Part shown: positions 50,895 to 60,461 of the stretch, piece by piece
How the letters are laid out: every line of letters starts with the position of its first letter
Position numbering within the stretch: the first letter of the stretch is position 1
Assembly (NCBI RefSeq): GCF_011772445.1
Contig: NZ_WVZN01000045.1
Span: 96,164 to 160,163, forward strand
Source: Hydrogenophaga sp.
GTDB lineage: Bacteria; Pseudomonadota; Gammaproteobacteria; Burkholderiales; Burkholderiaceae_C
Length of the DNA stretch: 64,000 nt
Reading direction: 5' to 3'
Position numbers and translations under genes: made by a program
Notes under the pieces: model-generated
Seen by the model: the letters and a program-made list of their open reading frames with translations, nothing else
What the model was told of the DNA's origin: nothing
The model's database searches: none

Positions 50895-51307
50895 GCATGG
50901 CCTTCGACAGCATCGCCGCCATCGCCGGCTCGGGCATGAACGCCCAGACCGTGCGCCTGAACACCATCGCCAGCAACCTGGCCAACGCCCAGTCCGCCGC
51001 GGGCTCGGAAGACGGCGTCTACCGCGCCCGCAAGCCCGTCTTCGCCACCCTCATGGACGAAGGCACGGGTGCCGGCTCCAGGGTGCAGGTGCTCGACGTG
51101 GTGGAAAGCGACGAGCCCGTGCGCAAGGTGCACGAGCCCGAGCACCCGCTGGCCAACGAAGACGGAGACGTCTTCTACCCCAACGTGAACCCGGTGGCCG
51201 AGATGACCGACATGATGTCGGCCTCGCGCGCCTTCGAAACCAGCGTCGAGGTGCTCACCCGCACCCGCCAGATGCAGATGGCCGTGCTGCGGCTCGGGGA
51301 GGCCTGA
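50891..51307 (+). CDS. flgC: Flagellar basal-body rod protein FlgC
   Basis: A 138-residue proximal rod protein with NTIASNLANAQSAAG at the N terminus and the C-terminal rod motif SASRAFETSVEVLTRTRQM. The GTG at 50891 overlaps flgB; ATG at 50897 is an alternative. flgD follows after 2 nt. Confidence 0.95.
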   Translation: MSMAFDSIAAIAGSGMNAQTVRLNTIASNLANAQSAAGSEDGVYRARKPVFATLMDEGTGAGSRVQVLDVVESDEPVRKVHEPEHPLANEDGDVFYPNVNPVAEMTDMMSASRAFETSVEVLTRTRQMQMAVLRLGEA

Positions 51308-51309
51308 TC

Positions 51310-51978
51310 GTGCTCGACACCACCATGAACACCGGCGTGACCTCGGGCAATGGCAGCGCGGGCGACGGCGTGGCGAAGAACGGCATGTCGGTGCCGCAGG
51401 ACATGTTCATCCGCCTGCTGGTGGCGCAGGTGCGCAACCAGGACCCGCTGGAACCCAAGGACCCGAGCGAGTTCGTCTCGCAACTCGCCACGCTGTCGCA
51501 GACCGAGGCGCTGCAGACCCTGGTGAGCCAGAACAACGGTACGGCCGCCATGCTCGACAGCATGCAGGTGCTGAGCCTGGGCGGCCAGGTGGGCAACACC
51601 GTCGCGGTTCGCACTTCGCGGATTGATATGGAAGGAAAACCTGTTTCAGGCTCCTTCGTGCTCGACGCCTCCACCCAGACCGCCGCCGTGGTGCTCACCG
51701 GCGCCGACGGCAGCAAGCACCGCGTCGAACTGGGCCCGCGCGCGGCCGGCCCGGTGGACTTCACGGTGGACCCGGCCGCGCTGGGCCTGCCCGACGGGAA
51801 ATACACGATCGCCGTGGACGCTGGCGAGGGCATCACCGCCCCCGGCATCGACGTGCGCGGCGTGCTCACCGGCATCCGGCTCTCGCCCACCGGCGGCGTG
51901 CAGATGAAGGTCGCCGGCATCGGCGAAGTCACCCCCGCCGACATCACCGGCTTCTTCGGTCGCGAGACCGCTTCCTAA
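51310..51978 (+). CDS. flgD: Flagellar hook-assembly scaffold FlgD
   Basis: A 222-residue hook-cap protein with the conserved N-terminal segment FIRLLVAQVRNQDPLEPKDP and a C-terminal Ig/Tudor-like domain (about 100-215). GTG start. A short stretch near 51600-51650 is less GC-rich than its surroundings. Followed by flgE after 21 nt. Confidence 0.94.
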   Translation: MLDTTMNTGVTSGNGSAGDGVAKNGMSVPQDMFIRLLVAQVRNQDPLEPKDPSEFVSQLATLSQTEALQTLVSQNNGTAAMLDSMQVLSLGGQVGNTVAVRTSRIDMEGKPVSGSFVLDASTQTAAVVLTGADGSKHRVELGPRAAGPVDFTVDPAALGLPDGKYTIAVDAGEGITAPGIDVRGVLTGIRLSPTGGVQMKVAGIGEVTPADITGFFGRETAS

Positions 51979-51999
51979 CTCCCCCAGAAGGAACGCAGC

Positions 52000-53193
52000 A
52001 TGAGCATGGAAATCGCACTCTCCGGCGTGAAGGCCATCAACGCCGAGCTCGAGACCATTTCGAACAACATCGCCAACGCGGGCACCTACGGCTTCAAGTC
52101 CAGCCGCACCAACTTCGCGTCCATGTACGCCGACACCTCGCCCATGGGCGTGGAAGCGTCCTCGCGCACGCAGTCCATCGGCATCGGCGGCGGCACGCTC
52201 AACACCGGCCGCGGCATGGACGTGGCCATCAAGGGCAAGGGCTTCTTCGCGGTGAAGGAGCCCTCGGGCCAGACCCTGTTCACGCGCGTGGGCATCTTCA
52301 CCGCCGACCGCGAGGGCTACGTCACCGACAGCTTCGGCCGCCGCTTGCAGGGCTACGGCGTGGTGCCCGGCTCCGACGTGCTCGGCCCCATGGGCGACAT
52401 CCAGGTCAGCAAGGAGCAGTTGCCCGCCGTGGCCAGCACCAGCCTGGACTACGTGGCCAACCTCTCCGCCGACTGGACCGCGCCCACCGTGGCGCCCTTC
52501 GACCCGGCCGAACCGCTGAGCTACAACGGCTCCAACGTGTCGGTGGTGTACGACTCGCTCGGTTCGCAGCACACGCTCACGCAGTACTTCGTTCGCAGCG
52601 GCCCGAACGAGGTGACGGTGCACTATGGCTTCGACGGCACGCCCATGCCCGCCGGCACCGAGACCGTGCTGCAGTTCGGCACCGACGGCCGCCTGACCCT
52701 GCCCGCCGGCCCGGTGGCCAAGGCCCTGCCGCTGCCCGCCACGGTGGACCCGATCACCCTGAACGTGAACTACGCCGGCACGACGCAGTACTCGGGCCAG
52801 ACCACCACCACCGTCAACGACGCCGACGGCAACTCCTCGGGCGCCTTCCTGTCGGTGAGCATCGATGAAGACGGCGCGGTGCTCGCGCAGTACAGCAACG
52901 GCCTGCGCCAGCGCATCGGCACCGTGGCCCTGGCCAACTTCCCCAACGAGGACGCGCTGGCCAACGTGAGCGACACGAGCTGGACCGTGACCAATGCCAG
53001 CGGCGAGCCGCTGTACGACGCGCCGGGCGTGGGCCAGGCGGGCTCGCTGGTGGCTGGCGCGCTGGAGCAGTCCAACGTGGAGATGACCTCGGAGCTGGTG
53101 AGCCTGATGACCTCGCAGCGCAACTACCAGGCCAACACCAAGGTGTTCCAGACGCAGAACCAGATCATGCAGTCCCTGATGCAAGCCGTCTGA
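52000..53193 (+). CDS. flgE: Flagellar hook protein FlgE
   Basis: A 397-residue hook subunit. Rod/hook motif ETISNNIANAGTYGFKSSRTNF at the N terminus, variable D1/D2 in the middle and the conserved C terminus SLMTSQRNYQANTKVFQTQN. CAGAAGGAA precedes the ATG. Length is normal. Confidence 0.95.
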   Translation: MSMEIALSGVKAINAELETISNNIANAGTYGFKSSRTNFASMYADTSPMGVEASSRTQSIGIGGGTLNTGRGMDVAIKGKGFFAVKEPSGQTLFTRVGIFTADREGYVTDSFGRRLQGYGVVPGSDVLGPMGDIQVSKEQLPAVASTSLDYVANLSADWTAPTVAPFDPAEPLSYNGSNVSVVYDSLGSQHTLTQYFVRSGPNEVTVHYGFDGTPMPAGTETVLQFGTDGRLTLPAGPVAKALPLPATVDPITLNVNYAGTTQYSGQTTTTVNDADGNSSGAFLSVSIDEDGAVLAQYSNGLRQRIGTVALANFPNEDALANVSDTSWTVTNASGEPLYDAPGVGQAGSLVAGALEQSNVEMTSELVSLMTSQRNYQANTKVFQTQNQIMQSLMQAV

Positions 53194-53205
53194 TCGCGCT
53201 GAGCC

Positions 53206-53937
53206 ATGGATGCATTGATCTACACCGTCATGAGTGGCGCCGAGCGCTCGCTGCGCGAGCAGCAGGTGCGCGCCAACAACCTGGCCAATGCCGACACGCC
53301 GGGTTTTCGCGCGGACAAGAGCTTCGCCACCGCCATGCGCACGCCCGGCTACGGCTACGACGCGCGCCACATGAGCGAGCTCAGCGCCAACGGCATCAGC
53401 GAACGCGCCGGCCCCATCCGCCAGACCGGCCGCGACCTCGACGTGGCCGTCACCGGTGAGGGTTACTTCGCGGTTCAGAACGCGGGCGGCGAGGCCTACA
53501 CGCGCGCCGGCAGCATCGCCATCGACGCGGAGGGCACGCTCACGGTGAACGGCCGCGCGCTGCTGGGCGAGGGCGGCCCCGTCGTGCTGCCGCCCCACAC
53601 GGCGGTGCAGATCGGTGCCGACGGCACGGTGTCCGTGCAGGCACCCGGCCAGGCCGGGATGCAGCCGGTGGACCGCCTGAAGCTGGTGAAGCCCGAGCCG
53701 GGCGCGCTGGTGAAGAACGAGGCCGGCCTGCTGGTGCCGCGCAACCCGCAAGCGGGCGCGCTGCCCATGGACGAGACCGTGCAGGTCAAGGCCGGCTACC
53801 TGGAAGGCAGCAACGTCTCCGCGGTCGAGGAGATGGTGGCCACCATGGCCACCAGCCGCGACTTCGAGATCCAGATGAAGCTCTACGGCGCCGCCGAGCG
53901 CATGGCCCAGGCGGGCGACCGCCTGGTGCGCGGCTGA
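53206..53937 (+). CDS. flgF: Flagellar rod protein FlgF
   Basis: A 243-residue proximal rod protein starting MDALIYTVMSGAERSLREQQ, with NNLANADTPGFRADKSF and the C-terminal EEMVATMATSRDFEIQMKL. Paralogous to flgG that follows 31 nt later. Confidence 0.95.
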   Translation: MDALIYTVMSGAERSLREQQVRANNLANADTPGFRADKSFATAMRTPGYGYDARHMSELSANGISERAGPIRQTGRDLDVAVTGEGYFAVQNAGGEAYTRAGSIAIDAEGTLTVNGRALLGEGGPVVLPPHTAVQIGADGTVSVQAPGQAGMQPVDRLKLVKPEPGALVKNEAGLLVPRNPQAGALPMDETVQVKAGYLEGSNVSAVEEMVATMATSRDFEIQMKLYGAAERMAQAGDRLVRG

Positions 53938-53968
53938 TTTCCCTTTTCACGCACACGAGGAACCGACC

Positions 53969-54757
53969 ATGAATGCAGCCATGTGGACCGCCAAGACCGG
54001 CGTGCAGGCGCAGGACGCCAAGCTCCAGGCCATCGCCAACAACCTGGCCAACGTCAACACCACCGGCTTCAAGCGCGACCGCGTGGTGTTCGAAGACCTG
54101 TTCTACCAAGTGGAGCGCCAGCCCGGCGCCGCGCAGGCCGAGGGCATGAACACGCCCGTGGGTGTGCAGCTCGGCAACGGCGTGCGCGTGGCCGGCACGC
54201 AGAAGGTCTTCACCACCGGCAGCCTGCAGACCACGGGCCAGCCGCTGGACATCGCCATCCAGGGCCAGGGCTTCCTGCAGGTGGAGCTGCCCGGCGGCGA
54301 GACCGCGTACACGCGCGCCGGCCAACTGCAACGCAGCCCCGAAGGCCGCCTCATGACCGCGCAGGGCTACCCGCTGGTGCCCGACATCACCCTGCCCGAG
54401 AACGCCAAGTCCGTCACCATCGGCGAGAACGGCACCGTCAGCGTGAGCCTGCCCGGCAACACCGCGCCGCAAGAGGTCGGCCAGATCACGCTCGCGGGCT
54501 TCGTCAACCCCGCCGGCCTGCTGGCCCTGGGCGACAACCTCTACCAGGAGACCGCCGCCAGCGGCGTGCCCACCGAAGGCATTGCCGGCGAAGAGGCGCT
54601 GGGCGCCATCAAGCAGGGTGCGCTGGAAGGCTCCAACGTTCAGGTGGTGGAAGAGATGGTGGACATGATCACCGCGCAGCGCACCTACGAGATGAGCACC
54701 AAGGTGCTGAGCGCCGCCGACGGCATGCTGCAGAACCTGGCGCAGACGGTGCGCTGA
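53969..54757 (+). CDS. flgG: Distal rod protein FlgG
   Basis: A 262-residue distal rod protein beginning MNAAMWTAKTGVQAQDAKLQ, with IANNLANVNTTGFKRDRVVFEDLFYQ, the FlgG-specific extension that stiffens the rod, and the C-terminal VEEMVDMITAQRTYEMSTKVL. Stop and flgH start share one base (TGATG). Confidence 0.96.
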   Translation: MNAAMWTAKTGVQAQDAKLQAIANNLANVNTTGFKRDRVVFEDLFYQVERQPGAAQAEGMNTPVGVQLGNGVRVAGTQKVFTTGSLQTTGQPLDIAIQGQGFLQVELPGGETAYTRAGQLQRSPEGRLMTAQGYPLVPDITLPENAKSVTIGENGTVSVSLPGNTAPQEVGQITLAGFVNPAGLLALGDNLYQETAASGVPTEGIAGEEALGAIKQGALEGSNVQVVEEMVDMITAQRTYEMSTKVLSAADGMLQNLAQTVR

Positions 54758-55413
54758 TGCGAACCGCGCTGCTGCTGCTGGCCGCCGCGCTGCTCGCGGG
54801 CTGCGCCGCCGTGGTGCCGCCGCGCGCGCCGCCGCTGGCCGACGACCCCGCGCCCGTGGTGCAGGTGCCCACGAGCCGCGCCAGCTCGGGTGGCGTGTTC
54901 ACGCCCCAATCGCCCTGGACCCTGGTGGCCGATACGCGCGCGCGCCGCGCCGGCGACGTCATCACCGTCATCCTGCAGGAGACCACGCAGGCCAGCAAAC
55001 GATCGGGCACCCAGATCGACAAGGGCAGCAGCGTGGGCATCAGTCCGCTGACCATCGATGGCGACGACATCACCCCCCCCATCGGCCTGAGCGCCGACCG
55101 CGCCTTCGACGGCAACGCCAGCAGCACGCAGCAGAACGCGCTGAGCGGCGCCATCACCGCCGTGGTGGTGGAGGTGCTGCCCAACGGCCTGCTGCGCATC
55201 GCGGGCGAGAAAAGCCTCTGGCTCAACCAGGGCGAGGAGTTCATCCGCCTGAGCGGCTACGTGCGCGGGCAGGACATCGACGCCGCCAACCGCGTGTCCT
55301 CGCAGCGCCTGGCCAATGCGCGCATCGCCTACTCGGGCAGCGGCACCCTGGCCGACGCCAACACCCCGGGCTGGCTCACGCGCTTCTTCAACAGCCCCTG
55401 GATGCCCTTCTGA
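54757..55413 (+). CDS. flgH: Flagellar L-ring lipoprotein FlgH
   Basis: A 218-residue outer-membrane lipoprotein forming the L ring. The N-terminal signal ends in the lipobox LLAGC (Cys15 or nearby). Conserved segments [20 protein letters not shown] and [18 protein letters not shown] are visible, and the protein ends in NSPWMPF. Confidence 0.95.
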   Translation: MRTALLLLAAALLAGCAAVVPPRAPPLADDPAPVVQVPTSRASSGGVFTPQSPWTLVADTRARRAGDVITVILQETTQASKRSGTQIDKGSSVGISPLTIDGDDITPPIGLSADRAFDGNASSTQQNALSGAITAVVVEVLPNGLLRIAGEKSLWLNQGEEFIRLSGYVRGQDIDAANRVSSQRLANARIAYSGSGTLADANTPGWLTRFFNSPWMPF

Positions 55414-55426
55414 TCGGCACACGAGC

Positions 55427-56596
55427 ATGAACACCCGCAACTTGCGTCCGGGCCGACACAGTCGTCTGATCGGCCTCATGACCGGCCTGCTGATCGCCCT
55501 GAGCCTCGCGCCCGCCCCGGCGCTCGCGCAAAAGGCCGCCGCCACCACGCCCGCGCGCACCACGCCATTGGGCAACCTGGTGCAGATCGAGGGCATGCGC
55601 GAGAACCAGCTCATCGGCTACGGCCTGGTGGTGGGCCTGCAAGGCTCGGGCGACAGCAGCCAGATCAAATTCCAGGGCCAATCGGTGGCCAACATGCTGC
55701 GCCAGTTCGGCGTGACGCTGCCCGAGCGCGGCGACCCGCGCCTGAAAAACGTGGCCACCGTGATGGTGAGCGCCACCTTCCCGCCCGGCTACCGCAGGGG
55801 CCAGACCATCGACGTCACCGTCTCGTCCATGGGCGACGCCAAGAGCCTGCGCGGCGGCGTGCTGCTGCTCACGCCGCTGCTGGCGGCCGATGGCGAGGTC
55901 TACGCGCTCGCGCAGGGCAACGTGGTGGTGGGCGGCTTCTCGGCCCAGGGCCAGAGCGGCTCCAGCGTCACCGTGAACACGCCCACCGCGGGCCGCGTGC
56001 CCAGCGGCGCCACGGTGGAGCGTGAAATCCCCACCGACTTCGACACGCGCGAGACCGTGACGCTCAGCCTGCGCCGCCCGCACTTCCAGACCGCCACCAA
56101 CATCGTGCGCACCATCAATGGCCGCTACGGCGAGATCGCCACCACACGCGACGCCACCAGCGTGGACGTGGTGGCCCCGGCCAACCCGACGCAGCGCGTG
56201 GCCTTCGTGGCCGAGCTGCAGAAGCTGGGCGTGCAGGTGGGGCAGGAGCTGCCGCGCGTGGTCTTCAACTCGCGCACCGGCACGGTCGTCATCGCCGACG
56301 GCGTGCGCGTGCGCCCGGCCGCCGTGGCGCACGGCAACCTCAAGGTCATCATCGGCGAGCAGCCGGTGGCCAGCCAGCCCGCCCCCTTCGGCCGCGGCGA
56401 GACGGTGGTGCTGCCGCAGTCCAGCGTGGTGGCCGAGCAGGACCGCGGCCGCATGTTCAACTGGGCGCCGGGCAGCAAGCTGCAGGACATCATCGACACC
56501 ATCAACAGCACGGGCGCGTCGCCCGACGACATCATGGCGATCCTGCAGGCGCTGGACCAAGCCGGTGCCATCGATGGCGAACTCATCGTCATATGA
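55427..56596 (+). CDS. flgI: Flagellar P-ring protein FlgI
   Basis: A 389-residue periplasmic P-ring subunit. Signal peptide ends near ALAQK after [12 protein letters not shown]. Typical motifs are [19 protein letters not shown] and the C-terminal [27 protein letters not shown] region. An ACGAGC weak ribosome-binding site precedes ATG 55427. A repeat lies between its stop and flgJ. Confidence 0.95.
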   Translation: MNTRNLRPGRHSRLIGLMTGLLIALSLAPAPALAQKAAATTPARTTPLGNLVQIEGMRENQLIGYGLVVGLQGSGDSSQIKFQGQSVANMLRQFGVTLPERGDPRLKNVATVMVSATFPPGYRRGQTIDVTVSSMGDAKSLRGGVLLLTPLLAADGEVYALAQGNVVVGGFSAQGQSGSSVTVNTPTAGRVPSGATVEREIPTDFDTRETVTLSLRRPHFQTATNIVRTINGRYGEIATTRDATSVDVVAPANPTQRVAFVAELQKLGVQVGQELPRVVFNSRTGTVVIADGVRVRPAAVAHGNLKVIIGEQPVASQPAPFGRGETVVLPQSSVVAEQDRGRMFNWAPGSKLQDIIDTINSTGASPDDIMAILQALDQAGAIDGELIVI

Positions 56597-56600
56597 AGAC

Positions 56601-56680
56601 GCACCCCCGCCGCGCTTCGCGCGACCCCCTCAAGGGGGCGACACCTGCGGCCCGGCAAAGCCGGTTCCGCGGTGCCTCAC
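56601..56680. repeat. REP-like palindromic repeat between flgI and flgJ
   Basis: Three stacked inverted repeats: GCGCTTCGCGC, CCCCCTCAAGGGGG and CCGGCAAAGCCGG, then TTCCGCGGTGCC. From memory this pattern is dispersed in Comamonadaceae genomes. It is the largest non-coding gap inside the flgB-flgL run and may be a transcript-processing or pausing site. Confidence 0.7.
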
Positions 56681-56701
56681 GGCTCGACCTGGGCGATTGA
56701 G

Positions 56702-57088
56702 ATGGAACTGCGAATCACGCAACGCCTTGAGCCGATCAGCGACGCCGCCGTGCGCGCGCGCGCCGAAGACGCCGCCATCAAGTTCGAGGCCTTCTTCGTC
56801 GGCCAGATGCTCAAGCAGATGCGCCAGGGCACGCAGGCCATCGCGGGCGAGGACAGCCCCTTCAAGGACCGCATCCACCAGGACATGCTCGGCATCGCCG
56901 ACACGCAGGTGGCCGACACCCTGGCCCGCCAGCGCGCCTTCGGCATCGCCGACGTGATCCTGCGCCAGCTCATGCCGGCGACCGTGCCGCAAGCCAGCAC
57001 CGCGCTTAAGTCCGGCGCCGATCCGGTCGCCTTGCAAGGGGAAGGCGCGGGCGCTTCGCCCGCCGACCCGATCGGGCCCACACCATGA
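56702..57088 (+). CDS. flgJ: Rod-capping protein FlgJ, single-domain form
   Basis: A 128-residue protein containing only the rod-binding/capping domain (AIKFEAFFVGQMLKQMRQGT...DRIHQDMLGIADTQVADTLA). The C-terminal muramidase domain of fused FlgJ proteins is missing and is encoded separately at 49099. ATG 56702 follows the repeat element; an upstream GTG would extend into the repeat and was rejected. ATGA overlap with flgK. Confidence 0.9.
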   Translation: MELRITQRLEPISDAAVRARAEDAAIKFEAFFVGQMLKQMRQGTQAIAGEDSPFKDRIHQDMLGIADTQVADTLARQRAFGIADVILRQLMPATVPQASTALKSGADPVALQGEGAGASPADPIGPTP

Positions 57089-58458
57089 AGATCCAGCAGA
57101 TCGCCCTGAGCGGTGCGATGGCCGCGCAGGCGGCCTTGAACACCACCAGCCACAACATCGCCAACGCGATGACGCCCGGCTTCACGCGCCAGGGCCCGCT
57201 GTTCGCGGCCGTGGGGCCCACGGCTGCCGGCGCGGCCGGCAGCGGCATCGGCGTGCAAGTGCCTTCGCTCATCCGCTTCAGCGACGGCTACAAGAGCCAC
57301 CAGATGTGGGCCGCCGCGTCCGAGCTGGGCCGCCACGAAACGGTGCAGCCCTACCTCAAGCAGATCGAACAGGTGATGTCGGGCGAAGGCTCCAGCCTCA
57401 ACAAGGGCCTGGACGCCTTCTTCGGCGCGCTCAACGCCGCCAGCGTGGACCCGAACTCCGCGCCGCTGCGCCAGCAGATCATCACCGAGGCCGAGGCCCT
57501 GGCCCAGCGCTTCAACGGCCTCAACCAGGTGCTGCTGAGCCAGCGCCTGTCCATCGGCCAGCAGCGCGAGGCCTCGGTCGCGCAGATCAACAACCTGGCG
57601 GGGCAGATCGCCGCGCTCAACGGCGAGATCACCGCCGCCGAATCGCTCAACGTCAACCCCTCGGGCCTCATCGACGAGCGCGACCTGCGCATCGACGAAC
57701 TGTCCAAGCTGGTGGGCCTGTCGGTGGTGGACCAGCCCGACGGCTCGCGCAGCGTCTCGCTCAAGTCGGGTGTGCCGCTGGTGGCCGGCTCCGTGGCCGG
57801 CCGCATGGAGATCATCAACCAGCTCGACGGCTCGCAGGCCATCGAAGTGGCCTTCGCCAAGGAAGCCTTCAAGGTGCGCACCGAGGGCCTGGCGGGCCAG
57901 CTCGGCGGCCTGTACGAGTTCGAGGACGGCGTGCTCATGCCCACCGTCGCCTCCATCGCCTCGCTGGCCGAGGAGCTCGCCACGCGCGTGAACACGCAAC
58001 TGGCGGCCGGCTTCTCGCCCGGCGGCGCGCCGGGCACCGACCTCTTCGTCTTCAACGGCGCCGATGGCCTGCTCTCCGTGCGCCCCGGCGTCACGGGCGA
58101 CGAGCTGGCCTTCTCCAGCGACCCGCTGCAGGCCGGCAACAGCGACAACCTGCTCGCCGTCATCGGCCTGCAGAACCAGTCGGTGCCCATCACCGGCCTG
58201 GGCACGGTGCGCATGGGCGACGTCTACACGCAGTTGCTCGGTGGCATCGGCATCCGCAGCCAGCAGTCGCAGGCCTCCTTCACCACCGCCAAGACGGTGC
58301 GCGAGCAGGCCGAGCAGAGCTGGGCCTCCACCAGCAGCGTCAACACCGACGAGGAAGCCATCAACCTCGTGCAGTACCAGCAGATGTACACCGCCAACAT
58401 GAAGGTGATCCAGGTCGCGGGCGAGCTGTTCGACGCGGTCATCGGGTCGCTGCGTTAA
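57085..58458 (+). CDS. flgK: Hook-associated protein FlgK
   Basis: A 457-residue hook-filament junction protein with N-terminal rod motif NTTSHNIANAMTPGFTRQG and C-terminal DEEAINLVQYQQMYTANMKVIQVAGELFD. Length is on the short side for FlgK, consistent with a small D2/D3. Confidence 0.95.
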   Translation: MKIQQIALSGAMAAQAALNTTSHNIANAMTPGFTRQGPLFAAVGPTAAGAAGSGIGVQVPSLIRFSDGYKSHQMWAAASELGRHETVQPYLKQIEQVMSGEGSSLNKGLDAFFGALNAASVDPNSAPLRQQIITEAEALAQRFNGLNQVLLSQRLSIGQQREASVAQINNLAGQIAALNGEITAAESLNVNPSGLIDERDLRIDELSKLVGLSVVDQPDGSRSVSLKSGVPLVAGSVAGRMEIINQLDGSQAIEVAFAKEAFKVRTEGLAGQLGGLYEFEDGVLMPTVASIASLAEELATRVNTQLAAGFSPGGAPGTDLFVFNGADGLLSVRPGVTGDELAFSSDPLQAGNSDNLLAVIGLQNQSVPITGLGTVRMGDVYTQLLGGIGIRSQQSQASFTTAKTVREQAEQSWASTSSVNTDEEAINLVQYQQMYTANMKVIQVAGELFDAVIGSLR

Positions 58459-58475
58459 CCCCAGGGGAGCCGGAC

Positions 58476-59387
58476 ATGCGCATCGCCAGCAACCAGTTCC
58501 ACATCACCATGAGCAGCTCGCTGCAGGCCGCCACCGCGCGCGTGGAGAAGGTGCTCACGCAAATGGCCTACGGACAGCGCGTGCTGCTGCCCTCCGACGA
58601 CCCCATCTCCAGCGTGCGCCTGGCGCGGCTGGACCGCGAGGAGGCGGCGATCACCCAGTACCGCGACAACGTGAGCGCGCTCATGTCGCGCCAGCGCCAG
58701 AGCGAGTCCATCCTCGACAGCATCAGCAACGACATGCTGCAGCTGCAGGACCTGCTGCTGTTCGCGGCCGACGGCTCCAACAGCAGCGCCGACGTGAACG
58801 CCATCTCGGGCTCGCTCGAATCGCTGCGCGACAGCGTGCTGGCCTTCTCGAACACGCGCGACCAGGAAGGCCGCTACCTGTTCTCCGGCACGGCCAGCCT
58901 GTCGCCCACCATCACCTTCGACCCCGCCGCCGCGCCCGGCGCGCGCTACACCTTCACCGGCAACACCTTGCAGCAGATGGTGGTGGTGGGCGAGGGCGTG
59001 TCCCAGCCGGCCAACACCTCGCTCGACGACCTGGCCGCCATGCTCAACCAGCTCGACCTCACCATCGTGGACCTGAGTGCCCCCGGCGCGGACCTGAGCG
59101 ACCCGGCCGTGCGCGCGCGCCTGGTCACCACCACCGACATGGCCGACGACAGCTTCAACCGCCTGGGCGAGCGCATCGCGCGCCTGGGTGGCCAGCAGGC
59201 CCTGCTGAACAACCTGGACGGCGCGCACGCCAACATCAGCCTCTCCAACCGCCAGGCCGCGCTCACGCTCGGCCAGCTCGACTACGGTGACGCCACGGTG
59301 AAGCTGGAGGCCTACAACACCTCGTTGCAGGCCACGCAGAAGGCCTACGCGCGCATCACCTCGTTCTCGCTGTTCGACGTGATCTGA
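58476..59387 (+). CDS. flgL: Hook-associated protein FlgL
   Basis: A 303-residue flagellin-like junction protein (MRIASNQFHITMSSSLQAATARVEKVLTQMAYGQRVLLPSDDPIS at the N terminus, given as landmark; C terminus ATQKAYARITSFSLFDVI). The stop shares one base with the next ATG (TGATG). Confidence 0.94.
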   Translation: MRIASNQFHITMSSSLQAATARVEKVLTQMAYGQRVLLPSDDPISSVRLARLDREEAAITQYRDNVSALMSRQRQSESILDSISNDMLQLQDLLLFAADGSNSSADVNAISGSLESLRDSVLAFSNTRDQEGRYLFSGTASLSPTITFDPAAAPGARYTFTGNTLQQMVVVGEGVSQPANTSLDDLAAMLNQLDLTIVDLSAPGADLSDPAVRARLVTTTDMADDSFNRLGERIARLGGQQALLNNLDGAHANISLSNRQAALTLGQLDYGDATVKLEAYNTSLQATQKAYARITSFSLFDVI

Positions 59388-60457
59388 TGCAGATCCCCGC
59401 CGCGCTGCCGGGCACGCCCGCCCACCGCATCGATGCCGACACCCGTGGCGTGCAGCCGGGCGCCGCGCCCGCCGCGCCGCGCGCGCCCCTGCGCGCCGCC
59501 GATGGCAGCGCCGCGAGCGCCGCACCCATGCGCTCGCCGCTCACGCGCGGCCTCAAGGACTTCGACCTCTCGCGCCAGAGCGGCGTCGCTGGTGCGCAGC
59601 TCTCGGGTGTTTACCTCGACCGCCTGCAACAAGGCCTGCAGGCGCTGCGCCAGCACTACACCGCCCAGCTCGGCGCCGATCCGGAACAGCCCATGGCCAG
59701 CGCGGCGGGCGCCGACGCCCTGCGCGCCGGCCTCAAGGCCATCTGGGCGCAGCGCGCCCGCGCCACCGCCGGCGCGCTGGACGCGCAACTGCGCATCGGC
59801 GAGCCCGGCCAGGCGCGGCAGGACTTCCGCATCCGCGGCCTCTCGCAGGCCACGCTCACCAGCGGCACACGCGAGGTGCTCACCGTCGTCACCGGCAACG
59901 CGCCCGCGCCGCTCACCGCCACGCTGGACCCCGAACTCGGCACCCAGGCGAACCTGCGCCGGCTCGACCAGGCCCTGGCGCCCGTGGGCCTGCGCGTGCG
60001 CGCCGACGAGAGCGGCGAGCCGGTGTTCAGCGTGCCCGAAGCCGACTGGCCGCGCTTTCACGACCGCATCCTCATCAAGGGCGAGGGCCGACGCTTCCCC
60101 GACGGCCAGGCCCAGCCCGTGCGCACGCCCGCGCTGCCTGCGGCCTTGGGCGAGTCCGTGTTCGAGGCGCCGGGCAGCGAGCCCGCCTCGCTGCGCGAGG
60201 TCCTGGGCCGCGTGAGCGTGGGCATCGCTGCGGTGCAGGGCGCGCAACAGCGCGCGCAAGTGGCGCTGATGGAACAGCACCAGGCCCTGGGCCAGGCCGC
60301 CGGCGCCACCAAGACCTCGCCCGAGCGCGCGCGCGCCCTGGCCGAGGGCTTCGCCGCGCGCCTGGGGGAAGCCGGTTTCGCGCGCTACGAAGCGGTGGCC
60401 CCCACCGTCGCCGGCATCAGCCGCGAGCGCGTGCGTTCGCTGCTGGGCACCGACTGA
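59387..60457 (+). CDS. Flagellar cluster protein at the lafW position, function unknown
   Basis: A 356-residue protein with no recognised domain. The N-terminal 45 residues are Ala/Pro-rich; then comes a helical segment (LSRQSGVAGAQLSGVYLDRL), a central alpha/beta part (TLTSGTREVLTVVTGNAPAPL) and a C-terminal helical region (ISRERVRSLLGTD). It is translationally coupled to flgL. In lateral/Flag-2 loci the gene at this place, between flgL and flagellin, is lafW, annotated as a hook-associated protein; correspondence here is positional only. No signal peptide, so export through the flagellar channel is possible. Confidence 0.55.
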   Translation: MQIPAALPGTPAHRIDADTRGVQPGAAPAAPRAPLRAADGSAASAAPMRSPLTRGLKDFDLSRQSGVAGAQLSGVYLDRLQQGLQALRQHYTAQLGADPEQPMASAAGADALRAGLKAIWAQRARATAGALDAQLRIGEPGQARQDFRIRGLSQATLTSGTREVLTVVTGNAPAPLTATLDPELGTQANLRRLDQALAPVGLRVRADESGEPVFSVPEADWPRFHDRILIKGEGRRFPDGQAQPVRTPALPAALGESVFEAPGSEPASLREVLGRVSVGIAAVQGAQQRAQVALMEQHQALGQAAGATKTSPERARALAEGFAARLGEAGFARYEAVAPTVAGISRERVRSLLGTD

Positions 60458-60461
60458 CGGC

